Source: Clonostachys chloroleuca
Lineage: Eukaryota; Ascomycota; Sordariomycetes; Hypocreales; Bionectriaceae
Assembly: GCA_037952775.1 (NCBI GenBank)
Contig: JBANAY010000003.1
Location: forward strand, 3,038,001 to 3,102,000
Direction of reading: 5' to 3'
DNA length: 64,000 nt
Shown: in pieces, positions 38,901 to 49,869 of the stretch
How the letters are laid out: each line of letters begins with the position of its first letter
How positions within the stretch are numbered: position 1 is the first letter of the stretch
The notes under the pieces: model-generated
Seen by the model: the letters and a program-made list of their open reading frames with translations, nothing else
Told to the model about the DNA's origin: nothing
Database searches by the model: none
Position numbers and translations under genes: made by a program

Positions 38901-41900
38901 CAGAGCGGCGAGTGACCTGGGATATATGCCGCGCCGTCGATGTCGGGACCCCTCCCCCACGACAGGTTTAAAAAAAAGCATGCGACTCCGACTTGCTTGT
39001 GCATTAGTGATTTGGCCGCTGGAACCTGGGGGATCAGCTCTGTAATGCCAGCCCGCCGGTGGATGTGACAGAGCTGATGGTGCCAAGCGAAGCGAAGCCC
39101 AGCCTGCCAATCTGAGGGATATATAGTCATCTGGGCAAGCATAGGTGACGGCTTGCGCAGCAGGACGAATCGAGCGCGTGCGCAGGCACCCTTCATCGAA
39201 CACAAAAGGCACATCCATCGGCAATGGGCGCACTAGTCGCCTAGCACTAGTCTGAAGAAACGTGCCCTGGGCGGCCTAAAGTAGCGTCTCTGGAGGAGCG
39301 GCGTGGTCGGTAACCTGGGTGAAGTCTGGGATGGGAGATGGATGGGCCAACGGTCTCCGGTCCTGGGAGGAGGGTCAGAGATGCACCCACCGATCGGGTG
39401 GACAGCCTTCTCCCCCGTGCTGGAGCCACGCTGCTCACCGCCCGAAATCGCCAGTGAGGCGTGCCTTCCCCCAGCTTGCACTGGCAAGCCGCTAGTTGGG
39501 GGGTGGTCTCACTCCATGCCCAAAACCAAAACTAGACTGCAAGGCTTCTAGCCCAATTCCGCCGGGCCAGAAGCGAACCCGCCCTTTCGTTTAGACAAGG
39601 GGTGTGGATGCGTGTGTCGTGAGGCCGCGAGGGTGCACATGTGTGCGTGCATGCGTGCCTCTGATGTGTCTGACCGTGTTTGTGGGTGTGGGTTTCTGCA
39701 TTTTCTGGAGGCTATACCGCCTATGCAACGGGCGGCCAGTACTGCCGGCCTGCGAACTCACCCGACATCTGCAGACGTCGCCCGCAGAGCTGAACAGGGC
39801 CTCCAGCTGCACGCGCTCCCGAAACCACTGATTATCTGTGAGCCTTGAGCCACCGGCGGCCCAGCGAGGTTGCGGCGCTGCGGGCATTGGACTCGGCACA
39901 TGTGCGGTGTAATGCTACCTGTGCTATGCAATGCCTTGCCCTGCCCGTGAGCTTCTGCTTTCAGACTCACTCACTGCCTCTTCCTGGCCTCTGCTCGCCG
40001 GCCGGCCAGGATTCTAATTACCGGTGCAATGTTGCGTATAACAGCTGTTGTTATTAGCGGAGCGAGGCGGTTCGGATACAATTCAAGCACCGACAGCAAT
40101 GAAACAAATCTTGCTGCCTACCAGAGTGCTGGGGTTTAATTTCCATCGCTCAGTCTCGTTGGTTCCTCAGGACCCTCTTGGATGCTACGTACCTCTCTGT
40201 TGATGCTAGTACTTTGGCTAATCCGATCGTCTAGCAGGAATCAACAGCCCTCTTCCTGGACGGGACAGGGCAGGCCCAACGTACAGCCCCATCACGGCCG
40301 ATCTCACTTATTTGTAGGCAAGCTCGCCACAAACGAGCAAGCGCTATCTGGCCGCGCTCAGAAGGGAAGGTACGTACTAAATAAGACTGGTGATCATTCC
40401 AAAAATCTAGTAAGGCAGGAAAGAAACGACCGGGCTAGTCGTAGGGGAGCCTATCCCAATCCTCCCTAGGCATGCACCGTAATAAATCTATCGGCAAAGT
40501 GCCTTTCTTGGCGGGACGATGGCGCTCTCTCTGCCAATTACTTGCCCGAGGAGATCAGAGCCACTGTCTCTCAGGCGCCTCTAGGGGGCTTGGATGGCTT
40601 GTTTCCGAGAATAATGCATGTTGGGCACTATGATAAGCCATGATCCAGGCCCGTCCAGCCAATGGCACGGCCTTGAGTTGCGATGTCTTCCTCTCATTTT
40701 TCTTCCTCTGTCTGACTTGTGTATGCAGTCCTAGTGGCGCGGCAACGGGCGCAGAGCCATGGCCGAATCCGACAATGGAAGAGCATTGGCTGTGCCTGCC
40801 GGAGCGAAGGAACAGGAACATACGTTGGATGTCGTAGTTTGGTGCCATCGCATTCTCAGACATGCCCAGTGATCTCCCTGTGACACCTGCACTTGATACT
40901 CGAGAGAGCTTGGTTACAGGCTAGGCCCAACAGCTACCTACCCTCTTTGGTAGGTACGCAGCATCGTCCATCGGCATAACGTACTAGAGCTCGGGGGAGC
41001 ACCCCATTAAATTAAATAAAGACCGGCCCCAAAACCGGGACGCGTCTTTTTCTCCTGTATAAGGGTCCCCGGCCTGGGTCCCAGGACAGCTTCTCAAGCA
41101 CTTGATCAACTGATGGCTCGGCTTACCGTTGCATTTCTGTTGGGCCACCATTTCAACGAGTCCACATTTGCCATACATAACGTGAGCTCTACAAGCCGAT
41201 GACTGGGGGTAAAAAGAAGCCAAGTGCAATAAAGTGCCGTGGATACCATGCCTGCATCTCTTCCGGTGTCCCCACCATAAGGGCCAGCACCAAGGCAGGT
41301 CTTTCACGATGTGTCTCTGGCTGCGAGGTAGTGGTCCGAGTTTCTCGCCATCTGACGACCTGTCGTGCGCTCCCGGCCGAGGGAGAGATGCCTGCCCGTG
41401 GACGAGGTGAGATGCATGTACCTGCACCCATCGGCATCGAGGTACCTCTCACCTGCGCAGGGCTGCTTGGCCGGGCTGGCAGCTCGAGCTCGCGGCAGCC
41501 AGACTACGTTGGGGACTGAGACCTCCAGTGCTGGTAAGACTCAGCCAGTACCAAGACTCACTCAGTGCCTGCGACCGCTGAGCGATGGAGGTAGTCGGTA
41601 CGCGGTACATGCGTCCACTCAGTCACCAGATCGGACCCCCTGGATCGCACAACCCACCGACATTTCCACAGCAGCAGGCCCTGCAGCCGCCTGGTTGGGA
41701 AAATTTGGCCACATTTCCCACTAGGGTTCAGATTCTACCTTAGTTCTGTCCGTGGCAGGTACGTACCATCGTCCAGCACGATGCTGCTGTCCAGCTCCAG
41801 CTCCAGGGGTCCTTTTCCTTCTCCTGCCACACCCGACCTTGTCAAAAGCCAGGCTGAGGCCGCACCCCTCCCCATTCCCGAGCCCCAGTCGCAGGCGCCA

Positions 41901-41980
41901 CCACGAGGAAGTTGCCATTGCGTCAGATCTTGCCCATCATAGCGTGGTCGTGGCTTACCGGCTGCGGAGCCAAAGCATCG

Positions 41981-42547
41981 TCTCTTCCTTTCTTTGCCTG
42001 TGTCGCCTTAGCATCTGCGTTTTATATACGTACTCTCCATGTAGCATCCTTTACTCTGCCTACCCCTTCCTTCCTGGCTCAATCTGCCCACACCACACTC
42101 CTCCGTCCACACGAGTCTGTCTCTGGGGGCTATCAGCCTGGGTCCCTATTCACTACGATTTGTCTTGCTTTTTTTTTTTTTTTTTTTTTTTTTCCTTCTC
42201 ACATCCTGGGCCCCCTGTCCTTTCTTTTCTCTACCCCCCTGGCGTCTTGAACGTTGGGTCGTGCGTGCATTTTAACTAAGATCTCTTTCCTTTCCTCGCC
42301 CCCCTCTCCACTAGACAGAGACTTGTGACAAGTTAAGATCAGATCGACTGTGCGCGCCATCTATCTTGTCTGCCGCCGCGGCGACTCGTGGGCTCATTCC
42401 TCCAATACATATTATCACAACAGATCCCACCCAGATTTCACTCCAACTTCCTCCTATGCTTGTTTCTTGTTCTTAATATTCTCGCGGAAGCTTCAGATGT
42501 GTCGTCTCCTCTAAGCTTGCCTCCATCAGCTATCCTCCAGGCGCGTA
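41981..42547 (+). promoter_or_regulatory. pyrimidine-rich leader/promoter of the NsdD-type gene
   Basis: The stretch before the NsdD start codon is strongly CT-biased and includes a T25 run at 42169-42193. Several short upstream open frames begin here, so a long leader with upstream ORFs is possible, as described for nsdD-type genes in other moulds. The transcription start cannot be placed from sequence alone. Confidence 0.45.
42169..42193. repeat. T25 homopolymer
   Basis: Uninterrupted run of 25 T about 355 bp upstream of the NsdD start codon. Poly(dT) tracts typically exclude nucleosomes in promoters. The exact length is prone to sequencing error. Confidence 0.8.
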
Positions 42548-44220
42548 ATGGATGCGCCTGATGGTCATAGGCGAAAGTACGTCTCGTCTTGTGTTCTCTC
42601 ATCCTCTCTTGCCCCCATCGTACTCTCTTTCCGGTGCGAGCATTATAAACTCGGCCACCTCCCCACCCCTCCCTCCACCTCTTCTCCTACCTTTCTTCCA
42701 TCTGGTTACTAACATGGTCCAACCTCAACAGCGGCTCTCTGTCTACCAACCGCACTGGCAAACAGCAAACTCATCCCAACTACCAACCTTATAGAGAAAC
42801 ACAGGAGAGGTCACCCCAAGATCATCCGGCCATGGCCACGGCGACTCTTTTACATCCTACCTCCTCGTTCCCACCTCCGCAACCCTACTCCTATCCTCAC
42901 CATAACCCAAGTATGATCTCGCCGACCGAGTCTCGAAATGAGGACAGCGACTCTTCTAAGCGCCAGTCTCTGCCCTCCATCTCGGAGGTGATATCCGGCG
43001 CAAAGCAGCCCTACGCTCCTCAGCAATCGAACGTCCAACCTTCTCCCTCCAGCTTCTCTCCATTCTCGTCCAACTCTCGTTCGTACTCGGAGCCCGAGAA
43101 ACATGCTCCTCCCCCTCAGGCGCCACTCCCACCTCCACCTGGTTCCTACTCGGCATCGAGGCAGGAGCCTCTTCCCCCATTCTCAGGCTCACCCAGACTG
43201 CCCTACAATGGACGCCCAGGCTTACCTCCGGTATCCGACCGGCGCACGAGCCCGCCTATCAAGTCTGAGCTGCCTCACCACATGCAGGACCAGCCTAAAG
43301 ATCACCGACCGCTCAATGGCTATCCGCACCCGTCTCATTCTGCTGGCCCACCTCCTCCCCCGAGCTATTCGAGCACACCACTTCCTCCTGGCCAATTGCA
43401 CCTACCCTCATACCCCGTCTCCCCGCGACACGCACCTCCCCATGTGTATGGACATTACGATCAGCGCCCACCGCCGGTTGGAATGGAGGATGGCCGACAC
43501 CACCATTCGGAGTTTAACAGAGTCTTTGAGACAGGCAACTATCATGACTCTCTGAGCAGAGTACGTCTCTAATTCACCTTTTGACGCACGATCTTAGCTG
43601 ACAACAAGACTTCAGATGGCTCAAGCTTCTCGAACCATGTTCACCTTTGCCGATGCATATTCTAGGATTGCACAGGAACAGCACGGGCCTCACCATATTC
43701 CAGAACGCCTACCGACGGAACAGGAGGTCAATGATATGATCGCCAATGCCGAACTTATCCGTAACTCGCTTGAGTTTGTCAGAGACGTGGTACAGCAATC
43801 CATCCGCAGCGAACGGGCTCGCGAGGGCAACAAGCCGAAGGCACCTATGCACTACGATGACGAGGAGGATGTCCACATGTACGGAGAGGGCATGAAGACG
43901 CAATACACCATTACAGAGGTGAAGAAGCGTCGTGGAGTAAGTTTGCTACTAGGCGAATATTCACAAGGACGGAACTAACCAGTCTAAAGCGTGCCGCGCC
44001 ACCAGGAAGATGCCATAGCTGCAACCGTGTCGATACCCCTGAGTGGAGACGCGGGCCCGACGGTGCTAGAACTCTTTGCAATGCTTGTGGTTTACACTAC
44101 GCTAAACTCGAGCGAAAGCGCCAGCTTGAGCAGAGGTCAATCCGGCCAAAGCCGGACGAGAGAAGTCGTGAATCATCAGGCGGCAACGGGCCTGATGGCA
44201 AAAACGGGCCGTACATATAA
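42548..44220 (+). CDS. nsdD: NsdD/SUB-1 type GATA transcription factor
   Basis: Four exons, 42548-42576, 42732-43560, 43616-43936 and 43990-44220, give 469 residues. I chose the start in a 29-nt first exon (MDAPDGHRR). It has a GTACGT donor, an intron with ACTAAC 24 nt before its acceptor, and joins in frame to [16 protein letters not shown]. The in-frame Met encoded at 42832 would lose 42 residues. Residues 60-270 are a proline/serine-rich disordered region. A conserved block near 287-350 ([20 protein letters not shown], then [12 protein letters not shown]) is typical of NsdD. A single C-terminal GATA finger reads C401-X2-C404-X18-C423-X2-C426 with [20 protein letters not shown]. It is preceded by the basic VKKRRG and followed by KLERKRQ. 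NsdD/SUB-1/PRO44 proteins activate sexual development and repress conidiation. Here it is a nuclear DNA-binding regulator by inference. Confidence 0.95.
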
Positions 44221-44936
44221 GTCACGGGCCATTTCGGTGTTTGAATCTGGGCGTTTTGATCTTGTTTTTATTTGGAGGGCGGGTTCGGGGTAAGGCTTTG
44301 CAGGTTCACTTTCCTTCCATATCAAATGGGGGGGCGTTTTTTGTACGTGTTTACACGACTTTATTGTACAGACATTTCGTGTCTCGGGAATCGCGGCATA
44401 ATGGGCGTTAACATACCTATCTGGGCGGGCTTCAGTCTATTATTATTACTGTTGGAATCATTCTATATAACGACGACCTACAGCGGAGGAACTGTCTATT
44501 TAAGGCTTAGACAACTCAAAAATACACTATTTTATTATTATAGAATTTGTCCCATTCTTGAAGGGAGAGGGCGGGAAGAGAGATATTCCCTCTAGTGAAT
44601 TGGTAAGGAGAAGATTCACGACTCACGATTCACAACAACCAATGGCCTGGCGGAGGCATGTTATAACCAGCCTGCCAGGCTGCTCACCTATGCCAACTAA
44701 GGTCTGAGCCCGACCTCTCGAGGAGACCCGTGTCTTGGGCGCAATTTGCGATGCAGTCAGCACGGAGACACGCAAGCGATGGACGGTACGTACTTTCTGA
44801 ACCAATCTAGAGAGCAAAGGAAGAAGCCAAAACAGCCACCGCGGGGGGTCGGTCCTCTTGGTGGAACACATCTCTCCTCAACTTACTCAGCTTAGAGGGT
44901 GATCAGTCAGCCGTACATACATACCTACGTACATAC

Positions 44937-44956
44937 ATGCTATGCTATGCTATGCT
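44937..44956. repeat. (CTATG)n microsatellite
   Basis: Four copies of a 5-bp unit (gctatgctatgctatgct). Confidence 0.75.
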
Positions 44957-46427
44957 TTCTTCTCTAGGTTTCGGACCCGATATTTGCTTGCTTCCTTGTC
45001 TGCCGAGGTTTCACTGGCATTCACACTACGCAGCCATCGATCATGCCGGAGAGAGGAGCCGGGGGTAGTAGGTTTGACAAAAACCACACCATTTTCCATT
45101 TGCCTTGGATCATGGGGGGACGCAGGGAGAGAGAGGCTCTCACTTCGTACAACCCAACGACGCAACGAATCTGCGAAACGGTTTGTCTATGCAGTAATCG
45201 AGCAAAGCGACACGGCAAAGGCCAAAGGGTACGACAGGCGACGTTCGGACCTTTTGCGAGAACCGGACAATTCCTCCGACGGCCAATGGGCGAGCATTGT
45301 GACGTACCCTTTTTTTCGGGCTGACAGTTGGCTTCATGCAGCCAACGCTGGCTGATGAAGGAGGTGATGAATTATTGGAAAGTTAAACCACCCTGGATGG
45401 GCTCAACAGCCAACGGCGGTGCGTGTTTGAAGTGAGCTGTCACTTCTCACTGCGTAGGCAGTCCATGTCGGAGAGCTGAGCGCGCAGAAAGAGCACGTAT
45501 GTAGCAGGCCTCTTGCACACTCTCCTACTCCTCCTACTCCTTTCCGCTGCCGGCCCTCGGCCCTAAAGGAGGACAGTGGGGTCGTGCTCGCGGTGAATGT
45601 GCTGGTTAGGCTGGTGATGTGAAACACGGTGAGGAGAGCCAAGGAATATGAGAGCTCGGGTTTGCGTATGCAGTCGATATGCTTGGTACAAAGAGTGGCT
45701 CTTGAGTCGGACAAAGCAAAGGAGGCAAGAAACGGAAAACAAGGCCAGATCTTGAGCAGTTCATCGGAATGCAGGGTTTGGTGGGGAGTGCAGTAGCCTC
45801 AACGTCAACGCACGTCAACGCACTTTCACACTCATCCCCTCCTCATCCGGCACCATCTCAGGTTGCGTCTATTGTGGCGAGGCGGAATTTCGTTACATGC
45901 CGACCTTGGATTTTAATGACTTGGTGGAAAATTGCGTCTTACCGATGTGACCTTGTTGCAGGGGCTGTAGTACACGTTGAGCAAAGGAGGTCGCTTGTGC
46001 AACCGGGATGGCGGCCGCAGGAAGAAAAAAGACGAAGTAAAAGGTACCAACCCCCTCTCTCCCGTTGTCTGACAGCAGCATCGTTGATGTTCAGCCCGTT
46101 TCGGATCTGTGATCGATAGCCGGCACTGGGCTTCAACGGCGGCGCGGCAGGCAGGACGGCTCAATACTGGGGCTGACCAAGTCTACACCGCCGCCCTTTA
46201 CTTTTTCGGAGATCAGTGTGTGGCATTCGACGCAGGCGTACCGAAGGTTGGACTAGTCGAACCTAACGCAAGATTAAAGGCACGGTCAGTCTTGGAGAGG
46301 GAAAAGGACAGCATGTCGGCATGCAAGTCTATTGGTGCGGAACCCTGAAATGATAGGTGCTTTTTCCCAGCAAAGACCGTGTCTTAAGCGGGACACGAGT
46401 GCGAATGACTGACAAGAAAAGTCAGCC

Positions 46428-46446
46428 GGGGGGGGGGGGGGGGGGG
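46428..46446. repeat. G19 homopolymer
   Basis: Uninterrupted run of 19 G. Such a run can fold into a G-quadruplex, and its exact length is difficult to sequence. Confidence 0.8.
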
Positions 46447-48511
46447 ATCTATGGTCATGGACCACAGTCCAGACTTGGTAATGGAATATTAGCTTGCATC
46501 TGTTGTGTGAGACGAGAAGCGCCACCGCAGCGTCAGGGCTGGGGGAAACGAAGCTCAAAGGCCACCCTTCAAAGGGTGGGTTTGGGATTCATTCAACTGT
46601 CTATCATTTTCTCTGACCTTGCGAGGAGCGGAGTGGAGGAGCAGAAAGGCGTTGAACCCCAAACGGGTCTAGGGATGGACGCCTTAAGGAAAGGCGATGT
46701 GATTGATATGCAGCCACGGGCAGCTGACGACCAAGCGCATGACACGGGTGTAGGTGTCTATAGGCACGGGAGAGCAGAGGCCCAAGACCAAAGCGAGACC
46801 TGGCGCCTATCAAATCTAGCCCCCCGATCATCCTGTGGGAAGATGGGTTCCGTGTGTTAGTAGGTACACGTAATGGGCCAGGATGGACTTCTGGTGGATG
46901 GGAGGTTAGGTTATCCATCACATAATCCACGTGGCAGACAAAAGAAGCATGGGGTTGCGAGACTCTGTCCGGCTGAGCTATGTGATTGGGAAGCGCGGTA
47001 TGGAGCTCTGCAAAGGGAGGTGACGGGGCGATGGATGCGAGGGGAACTGCAAGAAATCATGCATGCAGGAGCAGAGGTGCATCGCATCTGGTGTGTGCGG
47101 GTGCATCCATCTCGGAGGGCTGTGTCGAGGAGCGCATGAGCGATGCTGCAGCTCTGCTCGGTTCTATCACACCGGGCGCGCGACGAGAATCAATAATTGA
47201 TAAACATGCATGGTGTGTTAGGTAGTGTGAGGAGGCGCGGTACATTCACCCTCTCTCACCTTACCTACCTGCATCTGCTCACACCTGACCTCAAGGTAGG
47301 TACCTGCCGGCCGATGCCCATCGGCTGATACATCGCTCCTGCAAGTCTTGAAAGGTTCTTTCCCAACCTTGCACCTTGCCTATGCAGGCAAGAACGCTGA
47401 GATGGCCGATCCAATATTCGCGGCAGGCACGTTTCGGCGCCAATGGCCTGCATGTCTTACAGCTTCATGCAGCTGCCTCTGCCTTAGTCTCCGCCTTCTT
47501 GCCTGCCGCGTCCGAGCGGGCGATAGTCTGACTCAAAAGGCCCTTCTCGAGGGAAACGCACACTTCTCCCTGCTCGAGCTGTCACATCTTCTTTTCTGCC
47601 CGGCTGACCATCGTCATCGCTGGCCAGTGCATGGAAGTGAGAGTTTCCGGCGCCTATGTGTCGCACACGAGTGAGGCTGTTTTGCCTCTCTCACTCACAC
47701 AATGCAATAGAGACATGTTTCTGGCCGGGTCCCCTTCCGACTTTGACTACTGCTCCGGTTTCCCAGAAGCTTCCCTATGTTGTGTGATCCATGTCTCAGC
47801 ATGGGCAATCTTCTCTTGTCAAGAGTGCCAACTCCGTTGCCAGATCTATATGTTGGCGCACGGCTGCCCAAGCAAACCCCCGTCGCCACCGCCAATGTCA
47901 AACACAAGGAATTCCGTCTCAAGATTTACCGCTTCCAGCTGGAGGAGAGAGATATCTGTCACAATACCTCGAGAGGGCTTGCCGGATCGAAAACGACCTG
48001 TTACTTGATATTGGGCTCCCATCTCAACCTCTGTGGAGTTTAAAGTCGCTCGAGGCAACAAGAGGCGCAACATGTATGAGACCTCCTTTCTGACCTCGAA
48101 TCAAAACCGGGTTGTCCCCTTCCGGGAAAGATATGAAAGAGGAAACACCCTCCGAGCTTGTATCACCATGGCTCTCCGGATCTGCAAGTTCTCTGCAGGT
48201 TCCACCATTGCGATCGATGCCGTTCCAGCACTAATTGTACAACCCGAGCGATCATGGACAGCGTTGCGCCAGTCCGGTTTTGGCGGTGCTGGATCCCTTC
48301 TTCTATTACTTCCGTTAACAGTTCCCAGCTCCTGTGACTGTGTTTGTGTCATCAATCAGGCTGTGTGCAACTGTCTCATCCCACAAGCTAGCAACGTCTC
48401 CACAGTCTCAGCCTCCAATTCCTGCTCAGTGTCTGTCCTTAAATGATACGGCCACGTCCAGCAGTACCAAAGCACATGGCGGCGGCGAGTGCGCGATCAG
48501 ATCTGTTCCCG

Positions 48512-48525
48512 CCCCCCCCCCCCCC
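48512..48525. repeat. C14 homopolymer
   Basis: Run of 14 C followed by G and four more C. Intergenic. Confidence 0.8.
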
Positions 48526-49869
48526 GCCCCAGCGATCCTCGTGGGCGTACACGTTTTCTCATCCACCTCCTTCTCAGAATAGTCCGGCCGATAAGCCAAA
48601 AGGACGCGACATGGGTATTTGCCCGACAACTTTCCCGTTGACACGAATAAATATTGCCCTCACAATTCATCTTCGACTCAAAGGGAAAAAGAAACTATAT
48701 GTCTCTCACAGCCAGCTTGAGCTTTCACCACACCCCCCACCACCACGAGGCTGCTCATTTAATGTTGATCAACATTCTCATATCGCGCCACGCCTTTTAT
48801 AACTCCACGGATGTCCACGTGCTCGCATACCCAAATATGATCAGTCATTCTGGGGGGGGTTGCCGGAGACACGAGAATAATCATGATTTCGGCGGGCCAT
48901 TGGTCTCAGCCGTGGGAGAGACATTGATGTGTGGCCCTTGATTCGCGCACTCGGAATCTCGCCAAAACCACAATCTGCATGATCACTATGACTCGCCCAC
49001 TAGCACTCCCCCGTCACTCTGACATCCAGATTCGGTTTGCGAAACGGACATTATTGGACAGTTGAGAAACGATGATGCATAGCTTTCCCTCTCGGCCGCA
49101 TTCCATCCACGCCTTTGTCACCGGTACTCCCAGCCTCATTTACCCAAAGTACAGAGATAAGCGAGGAATGTGAATGGATAGATCTTGTGCCTCCCCCAGC
49201 TACCTGCGTTCCATTGACTCAGCTGAGTCCCGTGTCTCACCCCTTTCCCCCAATGATCGGAAGTGCCGGTCCCCAAGAGTAAGAAAGCCATGGCCAAAAA
49301 GAAAGACACGGAGGTTAAAAGGGGGCCTTCCATAGGTCATAACGTACAACATGGCTGAAATGTCTTGGTTCCTTCCTCACCGCCAAAATAAAGGCAGCCC
49401 ATTCTAGTCTTTCAACTCCTTGATCTGATCACGTACTGAGTCTACAGGTCAACAGTGCAATGTGAAGAGACATGGCCTTCCAAGCTGCCCACAGCGCACA
49501 TGGATTTCGCAAACAATTGTCAAAGATGATATTAGGCCGCCCTTTCGAGAAGATTGTTGGCCTATTTCACGTATGATAGTGTTGTATTCGCCTGTCTTGA
49601 AGACGGAAATGGCTGGGAAACATCGGAGGAGTTTTTCACCACCCAACGGGGTTGCACCTGCTTGGATCACATTAAGAAGGTATTTCCCATGTAAATTCAT
49701 CATGAATCAGAGGTCACTGAGGGGTGAAAGTTTAGGACATGCAAAAAGTGAAAAAGAAAAAAAAATTGGTGCCAATAATGAAAATGATTCCACAGCGCCT
49801 GTTGCCCAACGCTTGATCTGCCAACATAGATTGATGCCAATGTAAGATGCGTTATGAATAATTAAGACA

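Larger units (their letters stand above)
24422..42547. other. 18.1 kb region without a recognisable gene
   Basis: I read both strands for spliced exons with conserved motifs and found none. Open frames of 60-200 codons occur throughout but overlap each other on opposite strands, have biased composition from simple sequence, and show no family resemblance. Base composition is ordinary for the window, mostly not AT-rich, so heavy repeat-induced point mutation is not apparent. Simple repeats and CT-rich tracts are scattered through it. It may contain long non-coding transcripts, a very long regulatory region for the GATA-factor gene at its right end, or fast-evolving genes that I cannot recognise. 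Confidence 0.6.
44221..49869. other. 5.6 kb intergenic, no gene recognised
   Basis: This lies between two convergent 3' ends, NsdD (+) and GCS1 (-), so it need not contain a promoter for either. Open frames are short and overlapping, and none shows a family motif. The first 400 bp is AT-rich, fitting a long NsdD 3' untranslated region. It also holds G19 and C14 homopolymers and a CTATG repeat. Confidence 0.55.
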
